Under the pieces are notes generated by a model. The model searched no databases and was not told where the DNA came from. It was given only the letters and a program-made list of their open reading frames with translations. The position numbers and the translations under genes are program-made. A DNA stretch of 64,000 nucleotides. Origin: Aquibacillus sediminis (GTDB taxonomy: Bacteria; Bacillota; Bacilli; Bacillales; Amphibacillaceae). The DNA lies in NCBI RefSeq assembly GCF_005870085.1, contig NZ_SZNM01000013.1:44438-108437 (forward strand), in the 5' to 3' direction. Shown here piece by piece: positions 36,538 through 44,073 of the stretch. Position 1 is the stretch's first letter. Each line of letters begins with the position of its first letter.

Positions 36538-36747
36538 ATGAAAAAGAACAATAAATTAACAGGTCTAATTAAAGAAGAACAAGGTCAAGGTATGACAGAA
36601 TACGCACTTGTACTTGGTGTGATTGCTGTTGGTGCTGTCGGTGTTATCTCGTTCTTTGGTGACGAAATTACTAGTATGTTTAAGTCAACAGTTGAAAATA
36701 TTACTGGTAAAACTGTGGGAACGGACTCAACTACAACGACTCAGTAA
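36538..36747 (+). CDS. Flp-type (class IVb) pilin
   Basis: A 69-residue prepilin with a short basic leader and the motif EEQGQGMTEYALVLGVIAVG. Cleavage is expected after Gly 16 (G-XXXX-EY), which would leave a mature pilin of about 53 residues. The hydrophobic helix that follows drives assembly. It forms the major subunit of a Tad pilus. AAAAGGGG precedes the ATG. A terminator directly after the gene probably sets pilin expression above the machinery genes. Confidence 0.93.
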   Translation: MKKNNKLTGLIKEEQGQGMTEYALVLGVIAVGAVGVISFFGDEITSMFKSTVENITGKTVGTDSTTTTQ

Positions 36748-36794
36748 TTTAAAATAACTGTTTGAACACGTATACAGAATGAAAACTAAATAAT

Positions 36795-36834
36795 ACTAAA
36801 AATAGCTTTACATTCGTGTAAAGCTATTTTTAGT
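36795..36834 (+). terminator. Terminator after the pilin gene
   Basis: ACTAAAAATAGCTTTACA / TGTAAAGCTATTTTTAGT with a four-base loop; the T-run is part of the stem. It lies 48 bases after the pilin stop and 23 bases before the prepilin peptidase start, so part of the transcription probably stops here. Confidence 0.85.
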
Positions 36835-36856
36835 ACCTAAGAAAGGACAATGATGC

Positions 36857-37375
36857 ATGATTCTAACTGTATTACTTTTCACTGTTTTGCTGATCTGTAT
36901 CATCACAGACCTAAAAGAAAGAAAAATATATAATAAAGTCATTTTCCCATCATTGCTCCTTGCAATTATTCTGCACGGAATTTTTTATGGTTTTTCAGGT
37001 ATTCTGTTTAGTTTGTCTGGATTTGGGGTTGGTTTAGCCATATTGTTAATTCCATATTTGATGGGTGGTATGGGAGCTGGAGATGTCAAATTGTTAGCCT
37101 TAATTGGCGCGATCAAAGGAACGACGTTTGTTGTCTTAACATCCGTCTATATGGCAATGTTAGGCGGCGTTATTGGTATTGTTATCCTAGTTTTTAACAG
37201 ACGTTTCCTTAGCCGATTAAAAAAATTCTTGTTCTCAATTAAGCGGGTTCGTTATGGACTGAAACCTGATCCCCTTTTTGATAAAAATAACTTGCAGGCC
37301 ATGTTTCCATATGGGGTTGCCATTACTGGTGGAGCAGTACTTGCCTATATTTTTCACGGGACTGTCCTATTATGA
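36857..37375 (+). CDS. A24 prepilin peptidase (CpaA/TadV type)
   Basis: A 172-residue membrane protein lacking the extra N-terminal domain of PilD-type enzymes. The aspartate protease pair is visible: Asp 18 in IITDLKERKI and Asp 76 in GGMGAGDVKLL (GxGD motif). About five hydrophobic segments. It should cleave the leader of the Flp pilin and the TadE/TadG-like pseudopilins. The stop overlaps the next start by four bases. Confidence 0.93.
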   Translation: MILTVLLFTVLLICIITDLKERKIYNKVIFPSLLLAIILHGIFYGFSGILFSLSGFGVGLAILLIPYLMGGMGAGDVKLLALIGAIKGTTFVVLTSVYMAMLGGVIGIVILVFNRRFLSRLKKFLFSIKRVRYGLKPDPLFDKNNLQAMFPYGVAITGGAVLAYIFHGTVLL

Positions 37376-37755
37376 TTCGGAAACAAGAAGGCCAGTCATT
37401 AGTGGAAATGGCACTTGTGATTCCTGTGTTATTACTATTAATTGTTGGAATTTTTGACCTTGGAAGGACACTTTTTACTTACTCTGCTTTACATTTCACA
37501 GCACAAGAAACAGTAAGGGTTGGCGGACTTGGTTACAGTGATGACGAAATCATTCAGTTCGCTAAGAATCACTTCCAAACTGGGGATCCCACTAAACTGG
37601 AAGTTACGATTTCACCTCCACAGAACATGCGAACTTCTGGTGACTATATTCAAGTAGCATTAGCTTATCCAATTGAACCATTTATTCCTATCGTCAAACA
37701 TACGCTTCCAGACCAGATTTTATTACGAACAGACTCAACGGTCCGAGTCGAGTGA
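37372..37755 (+). CDS. TadE-like pseudopilin
   Basis: A 127-residue protein with the TadE N-terminal pattern KQEGQSLVEMALVIPVLLLL (conserved Glu in the hydrophobic start) and a short extracytoplasmic domain. TadE-type proteins are processed by the prepilin peptidase and act in pilus assembly. It overlaps the peptidase gene by four bases and is followed 12 bases later by a larger TadG-like gene. Confidence 0.88.
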   Translation: MIRKQEGQSLVEMALVIPVLLLLIVGIFDLGRTLFTYSALHFTAQETVRVGGLGYSDDEIIQFAKNHFQTGDPTKLEVTISPPQNMRTSGDYIQVALAYPIEPFIPIVKHTLPDQILLRTDSTVRVE

Positions 37756-37767
37756 GGGTGAGAAACA

Positions 37768-38673
37768 ATGAAAATAGTAAGGGCATTACTGAACAATGAA
37801 TCTGGAAGTGCATTGGCACTTGTTACATTTGCATTCATCGGCCTAGTCGGGATAACAGGTCTCGTCGTTGACGGTGGTATGCTATACGCATCGAAAAGTC
37901 ATCTGCAAAAGGTAGCCAATGCTTCGGTTCTATCGGGGGCACAAGAACTAACTTCCGATGACCAACTAAAGGTTCGAGCTATTATTGACGATATCTTGGT
38001 TCATCACGATGAATCAGATTCGCTACAAGCATTAGGAATTATTCCAAACAGTAAGGTTACAATTGAATTACAAAAGCCTGTCCCCCTCACCTTTTCCTCT
38101 TTGTTCGGTATAGAAACAGTTAACATATCCGCAAATGCTACTGCAAGTTTGGGTGTAATGGGACGTGCTGTCGGAGCGGCGCCATTAGGGGTGCCTGAAA
38201 CAACAGAGTTACAATATGGCGAGGAATACAAGTTGAAGGTTGACTCATCTGATTCTGTTTCAGGATATTTTGGGATTTTAGCTTTAGAAGGACCCGGAGC
38301 AAATTTATATGAGGATAATTTACGATATGGTTTCCAAGAACCATTAGCAGTCGGAGATGTTGTCAACACTCAAACAGGGAATATCGCTGGAAAAACAAGA
38401 ACAGTTGTGAATGAACTGGTCAATAGTTGTGAAAATTATGAGCAACGTGACTGCCCAAGAACACTATTGGTTCTTGTCTATAAACCTTATAACCAAACGA
38501 GTGACCAATTAAAACAAGTCGAAATTACCGGGTTTGCTCATTTTTACATTACAGAGCCAATGAGCTCCACCGACACATCAATCACTGGAATATTCATAAA
38601 ACGAACCAATGTTGGTTATTTTGAGCCTGATGCTGTTGATCGAGGAGCCTATACGATTAGACTTACAGAGTAG
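37768..38673 (+). CDS. TadG-like pilus assembly protein
   Basis: A 301-residue protein with an N-terminal membrane helix in the TadG style (NNESGSALALVTFAFIGLVG, then DGGMLYASKSHLQKVANASVLSGAQEL). The large exported domain contains a single CENYEQRDC cysteine pair. It probably sits at the outer face of the membrane with the TadE-like protein. Gram-positive Tad systems lack the outer-membrane secretin, and none is present here. GAGGGTG precedes the ATG. Confidence 0.87.
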   Translation: MKIVRALLNNESGSALALVTFAFIGLVGITGLVVDGGMLYASKSHLQKVANASVLSGAQELTSDDQLKVRAIIDDILVHHDESDSLQALGIIPNSKVTIELQKPVPLTFSSLFGIETVNISANATASLGVMGRAVGAAPLGVPETTELQYGEEYKLKVDSSDSVSGYFGILALEGPGANLYEDNLRYGFQEPLAVGDVVNTQTGNIAGKTRTVVNELVNSCENYEQRDCPRTLLVLVYKPYNQTSDQLKQVEITGFAHFYITEPMSSTDTSITGIFIKRTNVGYFEPDAVDRGAYTIRLTE

Positions 38674-38681
38674 GTGAAACC

Positions 38682-39338
38682 ATGAAATCAAGAATTATTT
38701 TTTTATTAGCTATCATTATGTCGATCATTACAACGATATTATTTTTCCAGTTTATTAACCAAGAAGATACGCAAGACATAGCAGAACAACCATTAACAGA
38801 TGTTGTCGTTGCTGTGGAAAGTATTGCACCTAATCAAATGGTTAATCGGGATCTCGTTGAAATAAGACGACTGCCTACAGAAAACGTCCACCCTTCTGCC
38901 CTTACCAGTTTGGAAGACATTGACGGCATGTATGCTGTCACAACGATTGAAACTGGTGAAATTGTGTTAGCACATCGTGTGAAAGGACAGGAAGAAGAAC
39001 AACAAGTTCTATCACGTAAAATTGCCAATGGGAACCGCGCTGTATCGATTGGGGTTAATGTGGTGCAGTCCGTTTCAAATCTGATTCAACCAGAGGATTA
39101 TGTTGATGTAGTCTTTACCGATACCGAAACAAACCAGTCCACTCCTCTATTATCCAATGTACGCGTTTTAGCTACTGGTAGGAGAATGACTCCTATTACA
39201 GAAGGGGAAACCCTGAATGAATATAGTTCCATTACATTAGAATTAACAGCTTCAGAGGCTAACACGTTAATTGAAGCACATGAAAATGGGAATATTCACC
39301 TGATGTTACATTCCGGTGTTACAGAAACAAATGATTAA
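38682..39338 (+). CDS. CpaB/RcpC-like pilus assembly protein (SAF domain)
   Basis: A 218-residue protein with one N-terminal membrane helix and an SAF domain (about 40-105: VVVAVESIAPNQMVNRDLVE, then IETGEIVLAHRV). A C-terminal RcpC-type region follows with VSIGVNVVQSVSNLIQPEDYVDVVF. In Gram-negative Tad systems CpaB works with the secretin; in Firmicutes it is kept without one and may guide the pilus through the wall. It starts eight bases after the TadG-like stop. Confidence 0.9.
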   Translation: MKSRIIFLLAIIMSIITTILFFQFINQEDTQDIAEQPLTDVVVAVESIAPNQMVNRDLVEIRRLPTENVHPSALTSLEDIDGMYAVTTIETGEIVLAHRVKGQEEEQQVLSRKIANGNRAVSIGVNVVQSVSNLIQPEDYVDVVFTDTETNQSTPLLSNVRVLATGRRMTPITEGETLNEYSSITLELTASEANTLIEAHENGNIHLMLHSGVTETND

Positions 39339-39377
39339 CAACGCCAAAAACTAAAGACCAAAAAAGGAGGTACACAC

Positions 39378-40253
39378 ATGGCTGAACCATCAAACATCGA
39401 AATCCCTTCACCAGGAAAAGTCATTGCAATTTGTAGTGCGAAGGGCGGCATTGGCAAAACGCTTCATACGGTAAATTTGGCGGTAGCATTAGCCAAAAAA
39501 AATTTAAATATCGCAATCCTTGATGGAGACTTTCAATTTGGTGATGTTAGTTTAGCCATGGATGTGCAGCCTTCTTTTACGATTAAGGATGTCATCGAGG
39601 AAATCGATCGGTTAGATAGTCAAGATATCAAACATTACTTAGCAAGTCATTCATCAGGAGTTAGCATCCTACCAGCTCCCGAAAAACCTGAGTATGCTGA
39701 ATTAGTAACAAGTGAAAACCTGCAAAAGATCTTAACCTTACTTCAACAACAACATGACTATGTGGTCGTTGATAATGGTGTTGGGATCCAGGAACAGACC
39801 GTTGATATTATTGAAAAGGCGGACCAAATTTTAGTACTCACTAATTTAGAAATGACCGCATTAAAAAACACGAGAATGATGCTTGAGACTTTAGAAAAAT
39901 TAGGATTACGTGATAAAGTGCGCTTAATTATTAATCGATACAATATGGAAAGTTTAATCAAGTCAGAAGATGTTGCAAGTATGTTTGAAATTGAGAATGA
40001 ATTTTATGTGCCAAATAATTTTAAAGTCGCATCACAATCGATCAATTTAGGGATCCCAATCGTCACAAGTCATGCAAAGTCAGATATTGCTAAAGCAATG
40101 TTTAAAATCGCTTCCAGTCTAACATCCGATCCTATACAGCCAAAACCAGTTGACATTGACAATCAATCGAAACTTGGATCAAGAAAAAAAGGCAAACAAC
40201 GCCGAAAAAAGTGGTTTTCTTTCAAGCGAAAAAAAGGAGGAGATGGTAAATGA
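39378..40253 (+). CDS. CpaE/TadZ-like ATPase (ParA/MinD family)
   Basis: A 291-residue protein with a deviant Walker A KGGIGKT (22-28), DGDFQFGD switch and VVVDNGVG in the Walker B region, where the usual Asp-Thr-Pro/Ala is replaced by Asn-Gly-Val. The N-terminal receiver-like domain of many CpaE proteins is missing, so it is a short MinD-like form. A basic C-terminal tail (KKGKQRRKKWFSFKRKKGG) could bind membrane or nucleic acid. It probably places the pilus machine at a cell site. AAAGGAGG precedes the ATG, and the stop overlaps the CpaF start. Confidence 0.9.
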   Translation: MAEPSNIEIPSPGKVIAICSAKGGIGKTLHTVNLAVALAKKNLNIAILDGDFQFGDVSLAMDVQPSFTIKDVIEEIDRLDSQDIKHYLASHSSGVSILPAPEKPEYAELVTSENLQKILTLLQQQHDYVVVDNGVGIQEQTVDIIEKADQILVLTNLEMTALKNTRMMLETLEKLGLRDKVRLIINRYNMESLIKSEDVASMFEIENEFYVPNNFKVASQSINLGIPIVTSHAKSDIAKAMFKIASSLTSDPIQPKPVDIDNQSKLGSRKKGKQRRKKWFSFKRKKGGDGK

Positions 40254-41677
40254 GTCTATTAAGTCGTATTCATGATAAAAACAACCCAAAAACTGAAGGC
40301 TCTTTGCCTAAGCAAGAAACAACAAAAGAGAGGAAAAATTTGACGACATCACCCTCAGATCAACAACCAAAGGTCGAAACCCAAAGAAAAAAAGCTGTCG
40401 TAAAACAAGCAGATGACAAACATGATGAACTAAAGGACATGCTACACAAACAAATTTTGCAACAACTGAAAGAAAAAGCAGACATCGATACAATTGTGGG
40501 TAAAATTGATGAGATGGCAATTGATATCATCAAAGAGAATGAATCGTTTCGAGGTACAGTCGACCGAAAACGGGTTGTTGACGAATTAATAAATGATTTA
40601 ACAGGGTTTGGCCCGATTAACCCACTTTTATTAGATGAAGATGTCTCCGAGGTAATGGTCAACGGACCGAACCAAGTTTACTGTGAACGAAAAGGAAAAT
40701 TAGTCTTAACTGATGTTAGCTTTCGCGATAATGAACATGTTTTAAATGTAATTGAAAAAATCGTCTCCCCACTTGGACGACGAATCGATGAAAGCAGTCC
40801 AATGGTCGATGCCCGCTTACCTGATGGGTCACGTGTGAATGCGATCATTCCTCCGCTGGCACTTAACGGACCAACGATTACGATTCGAAAGTTTGCCAAA
40901 GATCCATTTACAATTGAAGACCTTGTCAACTTCGGAACACTAACAAAAGATATGGCAGAATTTCTGGATGCTTGTGTAAAAGCACGCTTAAACATTTTTG
41001 TTAGTGGCGGTACTGGCTCTGGAAAAACGACAACACTAAACGTTTTGTCAAACTTTATACCTAACGATGAACGGATTGTAACGATTGAGGATGCTGCTGA
41101 ATTACAACTTGGTCAAGAACATATTGTCTCGCTTGAATCTAGACCACCTAACATTGAAGGGCGCGGGGCAATTACCATTCGTGACTTGGTACGAAATTCC
41201 TTACGTATGCGCCCTGACCGTGTTGTGATCGGGGAGGTTCGTGGGGCTGAAGCATTAGATATGTTACAAGCGATGAATACCGGGCATGACGGATCTCTAG
41301 CAACCGGTCACTCAAATAGCCCTCGTGATATGCTCTCCCGTCTGGAAACAATGGTGCTTCTTGGTGGGGTTGATTTGCCGATCAAAGCGATTCGCGAACA
41401 AATCGCTGGTGCGATTGACCTGATTATCCAACAATCCCGCTTAAAGGACGGGTCAAGAAGAATTGTTAAAATCACGGAAGTTCAGGGCCTTGAAGGGGAT
41501 ATTATTGTTCTTCAAGATATTTTTACCTTTGAACAACAAGGGCGTGACGAAAACGGCAAGATCATTGGTCGACTCATGCCTACTGGAGTTCGACCAAAGT
41601 TTTATGAACGATTGGAAAGTGCTGGATTTTCTATTTCTCCGAATGTATTTATTGGGGACAATGAGGAGTGGCAATAA
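40250..41677 (+). CDS. CpaF/TadA secretion ATPase
   Basis: A 475-residue type II/IV secretion ATPase. A Lys/Gln-rich N-terminal region (1-60), a helical N-terminal domain, then the RecA-like core: Walker A SGGTGSGKTTTL (about 254-262), Asp box IVTIEDAAELQL, Walker B RPDRVVIGEVRGAEALDML and His box GHDGSLATGHSN. Family members are bifunctional motors for extension and retraction of Tad pili. It is translationally coupled to CpaE and overlaps TadB by one base. Confidence 0.95.
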   Translation: MSLLSRIHDKNNPKTEGSLPKQETTKERKNLTTSPSDQQPKVETQRKKAVVKQADDKHDELKDMLHKQILQQLKEKADIDTIVGKIDEMAIDIIKENESFRGTVDRKRVVDELINDLTGFGPINPLLLDEDVSEVMVNGPNQVYCERKGKLVLTDVSFRDNEHVLNVIEKIVSPLGRRIDESSPMVDARLPDGSRVNAIIPPLALNGPTITIRKFAKDPFTIEDLVNFGTLTKDMAEFLDACVKARLNIFVSGGTGSGKTTTLNVLSNFIPNDERIVTIEDAAELQLGQEHIVSLESRPPNIEGRGAITIRDLVRNSLRMRPDRVVIGEVRGAEALDMLQAMNTGHDGSLATGHSNSPRDMLSRLETMVLLGGVDLPIKAIREQIAGAIDLIIQQSRLKDGSRRIVKITEVQGLEGDIIVLQDIFTFEQQGRDENGKIIGRLMPTGVRPKFYERLESAGFSISPNVFIGDNEEWQ

Positions 41678-42648
41678 TGCAAGCACTGTTAGTTGTGATG
41701 ATTCTATCCACATCATTGTTATGGTTTTGGATCCTTTTCAAACGTTTTTTTGCTAAAAACAATCGAATCGAAAAACGAATGAACCGCTATTTACTTGGGG
41801 TGGGGAATGAGGAAACAGAAATAACTACTCCCAAACAACCTAGAATTAACATCAATCTACAACGTACAAAGGAGAGCGTTCGAAAAAGGATCCTAACCAA
41901 AGACAAAACAAACAAAGTGGAAGTATTGTTAAATCGAGCGGGGATTCCTTTAAAACCAGAAGAGTTTGTTTTATTTCAATGGATCTCTACCGCTCTGATC
42001 GCTGGTTTGTTTAACTTATTTACTGGAAATCTTTTGTTTTTACCGATTGGGGCGATCATCGGATTCATCCTACCAAAAGTTATTTTGCAAAAAAAACAAA
42101 AAGATCGCCTCAAAGCTTTTAATGATCAACTTCCTGAAATGATTGCGGCTGTTGTAGGTGCATTACGAGCTGGTTTTAGTTTCCCACAAGCACTCAAATC
42201 GGTTTCAGATGAAGCGCAGTCACCTATGAAGGAAGAATTAGAATCGGTTATTCGCGAGATGCAGTATGGTACATCAATGGAGGATGCACTATCACGCTTA
42301 AAGGAACGCATGCCTAGTGATGACCTGGACTTAATGATTCAAGCGATTATCATCCAACGTCAGGTTGGAGGAAATTTAGCAACCGTTTTAGATAAAATTA
42401 TTGAAACAATTCGAGATCGAATTAAAATCCAAGGTCAAATTAGTACCTTAACCGCCCAGGGACGACTTTCCGGCGTTGTGATTGGACTGTTACCTGTTAT
42501 CTTAGGACTTATTTTGTTTGTAATTGAACCTGACTATATTGGCGCATTGATCGGCCATCCGATCGGGATTATTTTGCTTGTCGTTGCTGCTATTTCCTGC
42601 ACCATTGGATTCTTTTTAATTCGCAAGCTCACAACAATTGAGGTGTAA
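41677..42648 (+). CDS. TadB-like inner membrane platform protein
   Basis: A 323-residue protein from the ATG at 41677, whose A is the last base of the CpaF stop; GAGGAGTGG lies upstream. A short N-terminal helix, paired hydrophobic segments (about 105-145), a T2SF/GspF cytoplasmic domain (PEMIAAVVGALRAGFSFPQAL, IIIQRQVGGNLATVLDKIIETIRDR) and two C-terminal helices. With TadC it forms the platform driven by CpaF. Confidence 0.92.
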   Translation: MQALLVVMILSTSLLWFWILFKRFFAKNNRIEKRMNRYLLGVGNEETEITTPKQPRININLQRTKESVRKRILTKDKTNKVEVLLNRAGIPLKPEEFVLFQWISTALIAGLFNLFTGNLLFLPIGAIIGFILPKVILQKKQKDRLKAFNDQLPEMIAAVVGALRAGFSFPQALKSVSDEAQSPMKEELESVIREMQYGTSMEDALSRLKERMPSDDLDLMIQAIIIQRQVGGNLATVLDKIIETIRDRIKIQGQISTLTAQGRLSGVVIGLLPVILGLILFVIEPDYIGALIGHPIGIILLVVAAISCTIGFFLIRKLTTIEV

Positions 42649-42652
42649 CACG

Positions 42653-43564
42653 ATGGTATTTTTTTATCTACTCACTGTCTGTTTAGTTTTATATGGAATT
42701 TTTCTTTATCAAAAAGAAAAAAAACAACACGTAAAAAAGCGGATGGAAAGCGCCTTTCGGACACCGGCCAAAACTGTCAAGGAACAGGATCGTAACGAAG
42801 AAAAAGCCGGCTTTTCAACACGTGTCATCGCGCCAATCTGGAAGCAATTAAAACGAAGCTTTCAAAAAAACTTAACAAATGAAAAATCGGAAAAGATCGA
42901 GATTAAACTGCAACGAGCAGGAAACCCATTTGGGATAACGCCTGTTGAGTTCCGTATTATACAAATTGCATTGTTCCTAGGCCTCCCTACCCTTTTTGGT
43001 GTCTATGGACTTTTGTTAGGACTTAATCAAGGAATGACGTTTTCTTTCCTTGCGATCGGTTTATTCATTGCTAGTTTCTTTCCAAATTATTATTTAAAAC
43101 AAAAAACAGAAGCCAGAAATAAACAAGCGTTAAGAGAGTTACCTGACTTTTTAGACTTAGTAACCGTAAGTATTGAAGCTGGTTTAGGCTTTGACTCGGC
43201 CCTGTCAAAAGTCGTAACCAAAAAACCGGGCATCCTGTCAATTGAATTTCAACGTTGTTTGGAAGAAATGCGGCTTGGAAAAAGTAGGCGCGAAGCTTTA
43301 TCAGGTGTAAGAGAACGAGTAGTCGTCCCTGACATTCGCGCCCTAATCGGAAGTATTATTCAAGCAGAGCAACTTGGGATTGGCATGGTTACCATTTTAC
43401 GTGCCCAGTCGGTAGAAATTCGCGAAAGAAGAAAACAACGAGCAGAAGAAGAAGCTATGAAAGCACCTATTAAAATGCTGTTTCCACTCGTCATTTTCAT
43501 CTTCCCTACCATCTTTATTATCCTGTTAGGACCTGCCGTGATTAAGATGATGGGATCATTTTAG
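42653..43564 (+). CDS. TadC-like inner membrane platform protein
   Basis: A 303-residue protein from the ATG at 42653 (TTGAGGTG upstream); a frame extension to 42638 has no advantage. It has a T2SF domain (LPDFLDLVTVSIEAGLGFDSAL, IIQAEQLGIGMVTILRAQSVEIRERRK) with hydrophobic segments before and after. It is the last gene of the Tad locus; repeats of family E follow with no clear terminator. Confidence 0.92.
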   Translation: MVFFYLLTVCLVLYGIFLYQKEKKQHVKKRMESAFRTPAKTVKEQDRNEEKAGFSTRVIAPIWKQLKRSFQKNLTNEKSEKIEIKLQRAGNPFGITPVEFRIIQIALFLGLPTLFGVYGLLLGLNQGMTFSFLAIGLFIASFFPNYYLKQKTEARNKQALRELPDFLDLVTVSIEAGLGFDSALSKVVTKKPGILSIEFQRCLEEMRLGKSRREALSGVRERVVVPDIRALIGSIIQAEQLGIGMVTILRAQSVEIRERRKQRAEEEAMKAPIKMLFPLVIFIFPTIFIILLGPAVIKMMGSF

Positions 43565-44073
43565 GAATGTCTTTTTTACTTTCAAAGTCAATAGAAACTC
43601 CGATGGAACCTTACTGAGATGGAAGCGGGCGCTCATTCCGTTATTTTACAAAAATCCACCTTTTTGAGGAACAAAGCGGTTTCTCGTTCCGCTATTTGTC
43701 ATTTTTTTAGCGATTTCCACCCCTTTTGACCCTAATAGCGGAACGATGAACCGCTATCACCTGTATTAAGGCTCTTTTTTTGAAATAGCGGAACCTCGAA
43801 CCGTTTTATCCTTTGAAATGGTCCCTCATTCCGCTATCCTCATCTATTACTTCGGAGTTAATTTTATTTAGAAAAACCACCATTCCCAAAACAATCTAAT
43901 CCTGATATAGAAAAACCCTTCCATCATTCCAACTTGTGATAAAAATTTGAATTTTTTTGAACAAATGATATAATTGGTTAACGTATACCGAAAATTGTTC
44001 TAAAATTCTTATTTTTGCAATTACAAGAATCGCAGCAACAATCCACACAACAACTATTTGAAAGGGTGTCATA
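43565..44073. repeat. Intergenic region with degraded family E hairpins
   Basis: Between 43631 and 43843 the words CTCATTCCGTTA, CTCGTTCCGCTAT, TAGCGGAACGATGAACCGCTAT, AATAGCGGAACCTC and CTCATTCCGCTAT alternate, giving several short imperfect inverted repeats in alternating orientation. They look like worn members of the hairpin family at 9020 and 63718. The rest is AT-rich and holds the ppc promoter; no gene is seen. Confidence 0.65.
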
